DNA from: an uncultured Synergistales bacterium
GTDB taxonomy: Bacteria > Synergistota > Synergistia > Synergistales > Aminobacteriaceae
Assembly: GCA_905233725.1 (NCBI GenBank)
Contig: CAJOEM010000002.1
Span: forward strand, 34,913-98,912
Length of the DNA stretch: 64,000 nt
Direction: 5' to 3'
Below the pieces are notes generated by a model. The model saw only the letters and a program-made list of their open reading frames with translations. It made no database searches and was not told the origin of the DNA. A program made the translations under genes and the position numbers. Shown here in pieces: positions 49,532-59,200 of this stretch. Each line of letters starts with the position of its first letter. Positions within the stretch are counted from its first letter, which is position 1.

Positions 49532-50764
49532 TTACGCTTCGATTGGAATTTCTGCCTCGTCCTGTCTTGGCCAGGTTGATGTCCAAGTGCGAACTGGTAA
49601 TCCCCAAATGTTTATAAAACCGACTGCCGCCGAATGATCGAACGTGTCGCCCTCGGAGTATGTCGCGAGATCGTGCCTGTAAATGCTCTTGGAAGTCTTC
49701 AAGCCTCGAACTGTAACTTGACCTTTGAACAAGCGCATCTTGACAGTGCCGTTCACGTAACGCTGAGTGTCATTCACGAACGCATTTATAGCGTCACGCA
49801 GCGGTGAGAACCAGTAGCCTTCGTAAGTTAATTCAGCGAATCTTGTTTCGAGTTCACGCTTTGATTTCAGGACTTGTTTATCGAGCGTCAGAGTTTCCAT
49901 CGCACGATGAGCAGCAAGCAACGTCGTTGAGCCCGGGCATTCGTAAACTTCGCGCGATTTGAAGCCAACGAGCCTGTCCTCGATCATGTCGATTCGTCCG
50001 ATTCCGTGTTTGCCGGCAATCTGATTGAGCTTCTGGATTAATTCTACGCCGTGCATTCTGTCGCCGTTCAACGCAACTGGAATGCCGTTCTCAAATGTAA
50101 TCTCGATAAATTCCGGCTTATCTGGAGCTTCAATCGGATTCGCTGTCATTTCGTAAGCATCTTCGGGTGGTTCGTTCCAGGGATCTTCGAGAAGACCGCA
50201 CTCAATCGAGCGTCCCCATAAATTATCATCGGTGCTGTACGGTGAACTGACTGTAGCTTTGACTGGGATACCGTGTTTTGCCGCATATTCCATCTCTGCC
50301 TCGCGCGTGAAGTGCCAATCTCGAACCGGTGCAAGAACTTTGATTTTCGGATTCAGTGCCGTTGCGCAGACTTCGATACGAACCTGATCCTGACCTTTGC
50401 CCGTGCAACCGTGAGCAACTGCCACAGCGCCTTCTTTGTTCGCAATATCAACGAGAGTTTTCGCAATTAACGGTCGTGATAAAGCCGAAACTAACGGATA
50501 CGTACCCTGATACATCGCGTTCGCCCTGAGTGATGGGTAAACGTAATTCTCGACGAAAGTTTTTTTCAGGTCGAAGATATACGCTTTGATCGCGCCACTG
50601 TGAAGAGCTTTGGATTTCGCCGCCTGCAAATCAACGTCACGCTGTCCAACGTCCGCAGTCATCGTTATAACGTCATAGCCCTGTTCAGTCAGCCACATAA
50701 CCGCAACTGAAGTATCAAGTCCGCCACTGTAAGCTAATACAGCCTTGCCTTTTTTCTCAGGCAT
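49532..50764 (-). CDS. argG: Argininosuccinate synthase
   Basis: KAVLAYSGGLDTSVAVMWL, AHGCTGKGQDQVR, SPYSTDDNLWGRSIECG. Confidence 0.96.
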   Translation of the reverse strand: MPEKKGKAVLAYSGGLDTSVAVMWLTEQGYDVITMTADVGQRDVDLQAAKSKALHSGAIKAYIFDLKKTFVENYVYPSLRANAMYQGTYPLVSALSRPLIAKTLVDIANKEGAVAVAHGCTGKGQDQVRIEVCATALNPKIKVLAPVRDWHFTREAEMEYAAKHGIPVKATVSSPYSTDDNLWGRSIECGLLEDPWNEPPEDAYEMTANPIEAPDKPEFIEITFENGIPVALNGDRMHGVELIQKLNQIAGKHGIGRIDMIEDRLVGFKSREVYECPGSTTLLAAHRAMETLTLDKQVLKSKRELETRFAELTYEGYWFSPLRDAINAFVNDTQRYVNGTVKMRLFKGQVTVRGLKTSKSIYRHDLATYSEGDTFDHSAAVGFINIWGLPVRTWTSTWPRQDEAEIPIEA

Positions 50765-50849
50765 AATGTGTGAATCATTCCTTTCAAAATAATCTGCAAA
50801 AATATATAATAGCATCACTCAGAAAATTATAATTCAGGAAGCGTTAAAC

Positions 50850-51494
50850 ATGCAAAATTCACAAATTCTCGCACATGTAATCACTGAGCCAATCGCGATC
50901 GAAAATCAGAGCCTGAGCATAATCGAGTCACGCATAAATTATTCCGGTCAACGCGAAAATCTGGATATTATCAAACGAGTTATTCACGCAACAGCAGATT
51001 TTGATTTTCTGGAAAATTTGCAATTCACTGAAAACGTAATTTTTAATACACGCGAAATTCTCAGGACAGGAAAAAATCACGTGATCGTCACTGATACAGA
51101 AATGCTCAAATCCGGCATCAACAAGAATATTACACAAAAATTCGGCATCGAGATATTTTGCAACTCGTCAAATCCCGAAGTCAAGCGCGAATCTCAAGAA
51201 CGCAAAATCACTCGCGCAATCGTAAATATCGAACACGCTGCAGAAAAATTTCCAAACGCAATATACGCAATCGGCAACGCTCCAACAGCTCTGATCAGGT
51301 TATGCGAACTCGTTCAGGAAAAGGCTGCAAATCCGGCGTTAATAATCGGCGTTCCAGTCGGCTTCGTGAACGTGATCGAGGCGAAAAATTTTCTCGAAGC
51401 TCTGGAAAATATCCCGAAAATAATTTCTCGCGGCAACAAAGGCGGTTCAACAGTTGCGTGTGCGATTGTGAACGCGATTTTGTACGGGCTGTAA
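50850..51494 (+). CDS. cbiC: Precorrin-8X/cobalt-precorrin-8 methylmutase
   Basis: VIHATADFDFLENLQFT, AIGNAPTALIRLCEL, IIGVPVGFVNVIEAKNFL, ISRGNKGGSTVACAIVNAILYG. Confidence 0.93.
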   Translation: MQNSQILAHVITEPIAIENQSLSIIESRINYSGQRENLDIIKRVIHATADFDFLENLQFTENVIFNTREILRTGKNHVIVTDTEMLKSGINKNITQKFGIEIFCNSSNPEVKRESQERKITRAIVNIEHAAEKFPNAIYAIGNAPTALIRLCELVQEKAANPALIIGVPVGFVNVIEAKNFLEALENIPKIISRGNKGGSTVACAIVNAILYGL

Positions 51495-51495
51495 T

Positions 51496-52554
51496 TTGCG
51501 AGAGGGCGTAACAACTGGAACATGTGCGGCGGCTGCGTCAAAAGCTGCGGCTATGTTTGCGAAATCAGGCGAAATTCCTGCGCGAGTCTGCGTGAAAAAT
51601 CTCGAAGGACGCGAATTTTGCATCGAAGTTTTCAGGATTGGCGATTCTTTCGGAGTCGTGAAAGATTCCGGCGATAATAAAACTCATGACGTTACGCACG
51701 GATTAAAAATTATTTCGACTCTGACATTCACGGGCAAATTCGGCGAGATAATTTTCCAGGCTGGCGAAGGTGTCGGAATTGTGACGCTACCAGGCTTGAA
51801 AATTCCTGTCGGAGAACCTGCGATAAATCCTGTGCCAAGAATCATGATCGCAAACTCGCTTCGAGAAATTTTCCCGTTCGAGCAAATTATCGTGAAGATT
51901 TCCATTCCGAACGGCTCAGAAATTGCAAAACACACGTTCAACGAAAGATTGGGAATTATCGGAGGCTTGTCGATTTTGGGAACGTCTGGAGTTGTGCGTG
52001 CTTGGGACGAAAAAGCCTATCTGGAATCGCTAAAACTTGAACTCAACATGATACACGCACTCGAATATCGCGAAATTTTTATTACATTCGGGAATTTGGG
52101 CGAAAAATCTCTCAGGAAGGCGCGAAATCTGCAATCCCGAAATATCATTCAAGCCGGAAATTACGCCGGGTTCGTGATTGATGAAGCTGCGAAACTGGGC
52201 TTTGCAAAAATAATCCTGGCTGGACACCCGGGTAAACTCTTGAAAATCGCTGCTGGAAATTTCAACACTCACAGCAAAGTCTCGGATTCACGCATCGAAG
52301 TTCTGTGTACACACTTGGCAATTCTGGGAGAAGATTACGAATTAATCCGTGAAATTTACGATTGCAATCTGACGGACGAAGCTTTGAGAATTATCATGCA
52401 AAAACTTAATCGAGAATCATACGCGAAATTCTGGCAGAATATTTCCGAAGCAGTTTGCAGAAAATGCCGCGAACGAGTTAATGTCAATGTGAATAACGTC
52501 GAATTTGCAGCAATATTTCTGAATCATGAAGGGAAAATGTTTGGGAATGAGTGA
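51496..52554 (+). CDS. cbiD: Cobalt-precorrin-5B (C1)-methyltransferase
   Basis: REGVTTGTCAAAASKAAAMF, DVTHGLKIISTL, PRIMIANSLREI; TTG start. Confidence 0.93.
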   Translation: MREGVTTGTCAAAASKAAAMFAKSGEIPARVCVKNLEGREFCIEVFRIGDSFGVVKDSGDNKTHDVTHGLKIISTLTFTGKFGEIIFQAGEGVGIVTLPGLKIPVGEPAINPVPRIMIANSLREIFPFEQIIVKISIPNGSEIAKHTFNERLGIIGGLSILGTSGVVRAWDEKAYLESLKLELNMIHALEYREIFITFGNLGEKSLRKARNLQSRNIIQAGNYAGFVIDEAAKLGFAKIILAGHPGKLLKIAAGNFNTHSKVSDSRIEVLCTHLAILGEDYELIREIYDCNLTDEALRIIMQKLNRESYAKFWQNISEAVCRKCRERVNVNVNNVEFAAIFLNHEGKMFGNE

Positions 52555-52566
52555 AAATGAGTAAAC

Positions 52567-53820
52567 ATGACTGAAATTTTAATCGCTGGAACTGGTGCAG
52601 GCTCTGAGAATTTGCTCACACCTGAAGTAATTAACGCGCTGAAAAATTCCGAATGCGTCGTAGCTCACACTGGCAAAATTGCTCTAATCCGTAGATTTGC
52701 GAATCAAGCTGAATTATTCGAACTTGCTGACTTCAAGAATCTGCGTAATCTTGAGAAATTATTCCGGGAAATTCTGGCTGTTCACGAGAGAGTGTTATTG
52801 CTGGTCTCTGGAGACCCGGGTATGTTCAGTTTGATGTCGTTCGTCAGGCGGAAATTTCCGGGAGTGAATTTGCGAGCTTTGCCTGGGATAAGTTCTTTGC
52901 AAGTTTTGTGCGCGAGAGTTTGCGAGTCTTGGCACGACGCTGTGATAATCTCAGGACATGGGCGCGAAATTTCCCTTGTGAAATTGCTCAACACAGTCGA
53001 ACGTAACAGGCTCGTGATAATTTTCTGTGACGGCGTAAATTCTCCGGAGAAAATCTGTCGTGAATTGCTGGCTCTGGAGAATATTTGCGTAACGATTGGC
53101 GAGAATCTGAGTTTAGAATCCGAGAGAATATCTTCGGGAGCAGCGTCGGATTTTTGCGCTGAGATTTTTTCGACGAACTCGTTGATGATGATTCGCAATC
53201 TTGAGCCTTACACATTCCCAAGAACGAGATTGCGTGATGATGATTTTGTCAGGGATCCGCGTGTGAAGATTACGAACAGAAATTTGCGCTCGATAATTCT
53301 GGACGATTTAGGAATTTGTGAGAACTCGATTTTCTGGGACATTGGCGCGGGCACTGGCAGTATTTGTGTGAGTGTTGCGCTCGAAAATCCTGATTGCGAA
53401 ATTCACGCTGTAGATTTCAAAGCTGAATCCGCAAGAATCATTCGCGAAAATATCCGGAAATTCCACGTGCATAATATCGAGCTTCACAATTCCAGAGCCA
53501 GCGAAATTCTGCGAGAATTGCCAATCCCGACACACGTTTTCATCGGAGGAAATGGCGGCGAGTTATGCGAAATTCTTGAGTTCGTGAAAAATCTCGGAGC
53601 GAATATTCGTGTTTTAGTCGAGTGCGTTACGATTGAGAGTTTCGTCACAGGAGCTGCGATTCTGAAACATTGGGAGAATTTCACAGCCAAGCAGGTTATG
53701 ATCAGTGCGGTTAGTGAGGGAGAGTCAATCATGAAGTCGCGAAGTCCGGTTATGTTATTATCAGCCAAGACATGCGCTATAATTGAGAAAATATCTGGGA
53801 AAATATCTGAAGGGGAATGA
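52567..53820 (+). CDS. cbiET: Cobalt-precorrin-7 C5-methyltransferase / C15-decarboxylating methyltransferase fusion (CbiET)
   Basis: N-terminal tetrapyrrole methylase (LIAGTGAGSENLLTPEV), C-terminal CbiT (FWDIGAGTGSICVSVALENPDCEIHAVD). Confidence 0.92.
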   Translation: MTEILIAGTGAGSENLLTPEVINALKNSECVVAHTGKIALIRRFANQAELFELADFKNLRNLEKLFREILAVHERVLLLVSGDPGMFSLMSFVRRKFPGVNLRALPGISSLQVLCARVCESWHDAVIISGHGREISLVKLLNTVERNRLVIIFCDGVNSPEKICRELLALENICVTIGENLSLESERISSGAASDFCAEIFSTNSLMMIRNLEPYTFPRTRLRDDDFVRDPRVKITNRNLRSIILDDLGICENSIFWDIGAGTGSICVSVALENPDCEIHAVDFKAESARIIRENIRKFHVHNIELHNSRASEILRELPIPTHVFIGGNGGELCEILEFVKNLGANIRVLVECVTIESFVTGAAILKHWENFTAKQVMISAVSEGESIMKSRSPVMLLSAKTCAIIEKISGKISEGE

Positions 53821-53823
53821 ATT

Positions 53824-54681
53824 TTGTTAAGGGAATTAATCGTAAAGTCACTGATGCAGCAAACCGCTGGTTTCGACTTAATAATCGAGCCGGGAAAAAC
53901 TACGCGAAGTTTTCTGTTGGAATTGATACGCTATAGGGAATTGTTTTTCTTTCTCGCATGGAAAGATATTCTCGTGAGATACAAGCAGACTGTGATCGGT
54001 ATCGCCTGGAGTGTAATCAAGCCGCTGCTGAGCATGATAATCTTCACGATTGTTTTCGGACGGATTGCGAAATTGCCGAGTGGTGGTGTGCCGTATCCTG
54101 TGTTAGTATTCTCAGCTTTGTTACCGTGGCAATATTTCTCGAACGCTATGCAAGCCAGTGCTGAATCACTGATTCGTGTTGAGGCGATGATCAGCAAAGT
54201 TTATTTTCCGCGTCTGATTTTGCCTACATCTGCTGTACTCGTCAGCATGGTTGATTTCGTGATCTCATTCGTGCTGTTGTGCTTATTGATGCTTGTGTAT
54301 AGATTTATGCCATCGGCTCGAATCTTGTTGCTGCCGGTATTTTTTGTGCCAGCGACGTTAGCTGCGTTGGGAGTTGGCTACTGGTTCTCAGCGATTGGCG
54401 TGAAGTATCGCGATTTCAGACACATTATGCCGTTTATTATTCAGTTTGGCATGTACGTTTCGCCGGTTGGATTTTCAAGCTCGATTATTCCGGATAGATG
54501 GCGATTGATTTACAGCGTGAATCCGATTGTCGGAGTGATTGACGGTTTTAGATGGTGCATTCAGGGCAGCGATTTGTACGTGACGGGCTTTGTGTTGTCG
54601 ATTATCGTGTCGTTGCTGGTATTTTTCTACGGGCTGAGATTTTTCAGGCGAACTGAGAGATCGTTTGCGGATTTTATTTAA
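53824..54681 (+). CDS. wzm: Polysaccharide (O-antigen type) ABC export permease
   Basis: ABC2-type: FFFLAWKDILVRYKQTVIGIAWSVIKPLLSMIIFTIVFG; TTG start 3 nt after the cbiET stop. Confidence 0.9.
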   Translation: MLRELIVKSLMQQTAGFDLIIEPGKTTRSFLLELIRYRELFFFLAWKDILVRYKQTVIGIAWSVIKPLLSMIIFTIVFGRIAKLPSGGVPYPVLVFSALLPWQYFSNAMQASAESLIRVEAMISKVYFPRLILPTSAVLVSMVDFVISFVLLCLLMLVYRFMPSARILLLPVFFVPATLAALGVGYWFSAIGVKYRDFRHIMPFIIQFGMYVSPVGFSSSIIPDRWRLIYSVNPIVGVIDGFRWCIQGSDLYVTGFVLSIIVSLLVFFYGLRFFRRTERSFADFI

Positions 54682-54692
54682 GGGGCAGATTC

Positions 54693-55964
54693 ATGTTAGC
54701 TATTAAAATCGAGAATCTTGGGAAGAGATATTTTATCACGCATCAGAATCGCGAAATATTCCTGTATAACGTTCTGGCGAATTACATGCGTAGAATTTGT
54801 CACCCGTTTGCGAAAAAATCCAGTGCAAATCGTGAGGAGTTCTGGGCTCTGAGAAATTTGTCGTTCAACGTTGAACAGGGCGAGCGAATTGGCATCGTCG
54901 GGCACAATGGCGCGGGGAAATCTACGTTGCTGAAGTTGCTGAGCAGAATCACAGACCCAACAGAGGGCAGAATTTCTATCAAGGGACGTGTGTCGAGTTT
55001 GTTGGAAGTTGGCACAGGTTTTCACCCGGATTTGACCGGACGCGAGAATATTTTCCTGAACGCTGCGATTTTGGGAATGCGTCGTAACGAGATAAAGCGC
55101 AATTTTGATGACATTGTTGAATTTGCTGGTGTCGAGAAATTTCTTGATACGCCGGTGAAGCGATATTCAAGCGGCATGTATGTCAGACTGGCATTCGCTA
55201 TTGCTGCACACTTGAACTCGGAAATTCTTGTCGTCGATGAAGTCCTGGCTGTAGGAGATCTGGATTTTCAGAAAAAATGCATGGGCAAAATGGACGATAT
55301 TAGCCACAAAGAAGGCCGTACGATTCTTTTTGTGAGCCATAATATGGGAGCAATTTCGCAATTATGCAATCGTGTAGTTTGCCTGAATGCTGGGAGAATG
55401 ACGCTTGACACGCGAGATGTTTCTGAAGGTGTTCGCCAATACATGAAGCTTTCGCAATTAACCGAGAGTGACGCTGAATGGAAAAACCCGGGTGATAAAT
55501 TCGAGAATGATTATTTCAAGCCGCTGCGATTCGGATTATATGACGCGAACGGGAAAATCATAACTGGCTCAGTCAAACGCAGCGATGAGATTTTCGCCGA
55601 GATTGAAGGTGTCGTGAAAAAATCGAATCCTGCGCTGTGTGTCGGTTACGCGCTGCATAATGAATCCGGGAACTTGCTGTACTGGACGTTCCAGACTGAT
55701 CAGGTGAAGAGTGCGAACGAATTACCGGTGCTTGATGGTCGTGTAATTTTGCGTGCGAGAGTTCCGCTGGAGATTCTGAATCTTGGCGAGAAGAGGCTCG
55801 AACTTGCTACACGAATTTACAACGGAGATTGGATAACTGTTCCGGGAAGGTCTAAGCCGCCGTCTGTTTCGTTTAATCTTGAGGGACCGATCAATGACTC
55901 GCCGTATTGCGTGGTTCAGAGAACTGGTCAAGTTGCGATCGATACGCCGTGGGAATTGGTCTAG
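54693..55964 (+). CDS. wzt: Polysaccharide ABC export ATP-binding protein with C-terminal Wzt-like domain
   Basis: GIVGHNGAGKSTLLKLLSRITDPTEGRI, YSSGMYVRLAFAIAAHLNSEILVVDEVLAVGD; ~150-aa C-terminal beta-rich domain. Confidence 0.92.
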   Translation: MLAIKIENLGKRYFITHQNREIFLYNVLANYMRRICHPFAKKSSANREEFWALRNLSFNVEQGERIGIVGHNGAGKSTLLKLLSRITDPTEGRISIKGRVSSLLEVGTGFHPDLTGRENIFLNAAILGMRRNEIKRNFDDIVEFAGVEKFLDTPVKRYSSGMYVRLAFAIAAHLNSEILVVDEVLAVGDLDFQKKCMGKMDDISHKEGRTILFVSHNMGAISQLCNRVVCLNAGRMTLDTRDVSEGVRQYMKLSQLTESDAEWKNPGDKFENDYFKPLRFGLYDANGKIITGSVKRSDEIFAEIEGVVKKSNPALCVGYALHNESGNLLYWTFQTDQVKSANELPVLDGRVILRARVPLEILNLGEKRLELATRIYNGDWITVPGRSKPPSVSFNLEGPINDSPYCVVQRTGQVAIDTPWELV

Positions 55965-55974
55965 AGAATAATAA

Positions 55975-56017
55975 TCTCCTCTGAGGAGCGAATCTTCAGG
56001 GGAGAATTTTTTTGCGA
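55975..56017 (+). terminator. Rho-independent terminator of wzt (copy 1)
   Basis: CTCCTCTGA - loop - TCAGGGGAG followed by AATTTTTTT. Confidence 0.8.
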
Positions 56018-56022
56018 GAAAT

Positions 56023-56190
56023 TTACGAGTTGCGTCTGCGGAATAATAACGGGATTGCGATTAATAACGCGAAATTTCCAGAGTTACAACCGCCACCGCC
56101 GCTGCTTTTGCCCGAAGTGTACGAGCGAGAATCTGAGTCGTAATTATGTGAGTTGTCTGAGTTGTCGCTGGTCTGGGATTGCTTGGCTGA
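56023..56190 (-). pseudogene. Orphan duplicated 3' end of the surface protein gene (CTERM tail cassette)
   Basis: Reads AKQSQTSDNSDNSHNYDSDSRSYTSGKSSGGGGCNSGNFALLIAIPLLFRRRNS*; no start codon seen; 269-nt offset from the parent stop puts it in another frame. Confidence 0.85.
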
Positions 56191-56244
56191 GAACTGGTCA
56201 AGTTGCGATCGATACGCCGTGGGAATTGGTCTAGAGAATAATAA

Positions 56245-56284
56245 TCTCCTCTGAGGAGCGAATCTTCAGGGGAGAATTTTTTTG
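56245..56284 (+). terminator. Duplicated terminator (copy 2)
   Basis: Identical to the hairpin at 55975-56017. Confidence 0.75.
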
Positions 56285-56291
56285 CGCGAAA

Positions 56292-59200
56292 TTACGAGTT
56301 GCGTCTGCGGAATAATAACGGGATTGCAATTAATAACGCGAAATTTCCAGAGTTACAACCGCCACCGCCGCTGCTTTTGCCCGAAGTGTACGAGTGAGAA
56401 TCTGAGTCGTGATTGTGCGAGTTATCTGAGTTGTCTGAGTTGTCGCTGGTCTGGGATTGCTTGGCTGAAATAACTGGTCCGTAAACGTTCGGGGTTAAGT
56501 ACGAGTAGGCTTTGATGCGTCTGTCTGTGCTGACGGTCGTGATTCTGTTGCCGTAAATGTCCGTGAAATTTGCGTATGATGAAGAATCTGAAGTGCGTGC
56601 GCTTGCTGTCTCGTCAGGGATTCTCGGGAAAGCGTTCCAGACTAATTCGTAGCCGGTTGGGACTTTTGCGTCAATGCTGACATCGAAACTGTAATAACCC
56701 ATCGTGAAAACGCGAACTTCGTCTAAGATTGCGGCGATAATCATGTCGTCACTGGTTGCAACAGCGCGTTCTTGAGGCGTGAGTGATGCGATATTGCGAT
56801 TCGGATTCGTTGTGATTAACGGTATCGTTGATGTTGGAGTCGGAGTCTCTGGTGCAACAGGATCGTCATTTTCGCCAGAATTTCCGGAAGCACTCGCAAC
56901 TCTAAGAGTAAAATTTCGTGTGTCAGAACCTGATGAATTTGTCGCCTGAACTTTGAAACTGAAATAGCCGATTGCGACAGGTGTGCCTGTGATAGTTCCG
57001 TTGCTGTTTAGAACAAGTCCGTCCGGGAATCTGCTGCCGGATAATAACTGCCACGTAATCGGTGTGTTGCCTTTCGCGGAAAATTTTGTGCTGTATGCTA
57101 CGTTTTGAGTAATCGTGCCAAGATTGCTTGAAGTTGTAATCGTAGGTTTGTCGGAGTCGGTCGTGTCTTCGAGAACTGAGATCGTGAATTTACGCTCATC
57201 ATTGCCGACAACGTTCACAGCCCTAACTTGAAATTCGTAATCACCGAGTGTTGCCGTTGAACTGACTGTGCCGTTGATTACGCCGCCAGTTGTGAGTTTG
57301 AGACCATCGGGCAAATTTCCTGAACTTAAACTCCAGGTTACGGGCTTCGTTCCCATTGAGTAAATAACGCTTCGGTAATTCTTGTTGCGAGTTGCGCTGG
57401 GTAATCTGGTTCCGGTTGTGATCGAAGGCTTGGAAACGTCCGCAGTTTCGCCGATTGTGAGTGTGAAAGTTTTCGTGTCGGAATTGATTGCGTTCGCAGC
57501 TTGAATCGTGAATGTGAAAGTTCCGGTTGCAGTCGCTCGTCCAGAAATTATCCCCGAGCTGCTGAGAGTTAATCCGCCCGGCAAACTCCCGGAATCCAGG
57601 CTGAACGTGATCGGAGTTGTGCCTGTTGCGGTGATTCCGATGCTGTATTCAACACCGACGCGCCCGCTGGATAAATTCGTTGTGATGATCTTCGGAGCAG
57701 TTGCTTGATTTATTACGCTGGATTCGATTGTTAGCGTGAAAGCTCTTGACGTTGAGTAATACGTATCTGAAACCGTAATTGTAAAGTTGAACGTTCCTGC
57801 AACAGTCGGAGTTCCGGAGATTTCGCCACTCTCGGAGTTGAGAGAAAGTCCATCGGGTAATTCGCCCGAATACGTCCAGGTAAGAGTCTTCCCAAAACCT
57901 GAAGTAGCTGAGATTGTCGCGCTGTATGATTCACCTGTTGTGCCATTTGGAAGCTCGCTTGTCGTTATAACCGGAGCTTCTGCAATGCCGAACGAGACTT
58001 GTAGCGTGTAGCCTGAATTTCCTGTTGAATAATGGTAAGTAACGCTTGAAGGCAATGATGCGAATTTTGCAACACCATCGGAATAAGTCGTGTCGATTTC
58101 TGATTCTGAGTCATCATAGGCTTGAACGTCGGAAATTTTTGAGGAATCCGCGGATAACAGGCTGAAGAAAAATTCGTAGGGGTAATCGGAATCGTCGGTC
58201 TGAGTTAGTGGCTGTGAATCGATGACCTGCGTTGAGCCTGAGAAGCTTGTGAGTGATGAATTGCTGCTCAGGTCGATTATGGCAATGTCATTTGATGAGC
58301 AATCGAGATTTTTCAGAGCAGTGTTGCTTGAGAGATCGAGTTTGCTGACGCTGTTCTCCTGCAAGTATAGATATTCCAGCTGTGAGTTATTCGCCACGTC
58401 AAGAGCTGAGAGATTATTCACGGAGCAATTCAGGTAAATCAGGGAGGAATTTTTTGAAACGTCGATTTCGCTTAGAGAATTCGTGTCGCACTTGAGAATT
58501 TTCAGGAGCGTGTTGTTCGTTACGTCGAGAGTTTCAAGTGAGTTGTTATCGCACACAAGAATTTCCAGCAGAGTATTTTTCGAAACGTCGAGATTTTTCA
58601 GAGAGTTATTATCAGCTCCGAGATTTTTCAGTGACGTGAAGAGTTCCAAACCGGTGAAATCTGAGATTGTCCCAAGGTCTGAAGCGTAAGTTTTTCGTGA
58701 ACTGGAATCGCTTTGTGATTCGGATTCTGGTGTGAAAGTGTAATTCTCTGGAATCGCTGTGACGTTTGCGATCTCGTCGGAGCTTATGAAGCCATCGGAG
58801 TTCGTGTCGAAATGCGCGAGAACGTATGACCTGAAATTTTCGTCCGGGAAATATGACGCGTTAATCGGGTAGCCAAAGTTCGGGATCTCCGGTTCTGAGA
58901 ATGCGATTGTAACGTCCATCGTGAAGCCTGAAATTCCTGTTTCGTATATGTAAGTAGCTTTTGCCGGAACACTTGCGAACGTTGCGATTGCGTCTGAACC
59001 TGCGTTGAACGACACGCTGACGTAACTTGCGGATTCATCAGTTGCTGTTACGCTGGAAATATTTGCTGCATTTGCTTCGGTGACGATAGTTTTGAAGTCG
59101 AATTGCCACGGATACGATGCGCTGCCGGTAAATGTGAGAGCTTGTTTGCTGTCGAGAATTTGTCCGTCCGCGTCGAGATATGCCAGAGATGTGTTTGCGC

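Larger units (their letters stand above)
55919..56468. repeat. Tandem duplication, units 55919-56190 and 56189-56468
   Basis: Two near-identical copies beginning GAGAACTGGTCAAGTTGCG and ending GGGATTGCTTGGCTGA. By eye about 6 substitutions, one 1-nt indel and one 9-nt indel. Confidence 0.95.
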
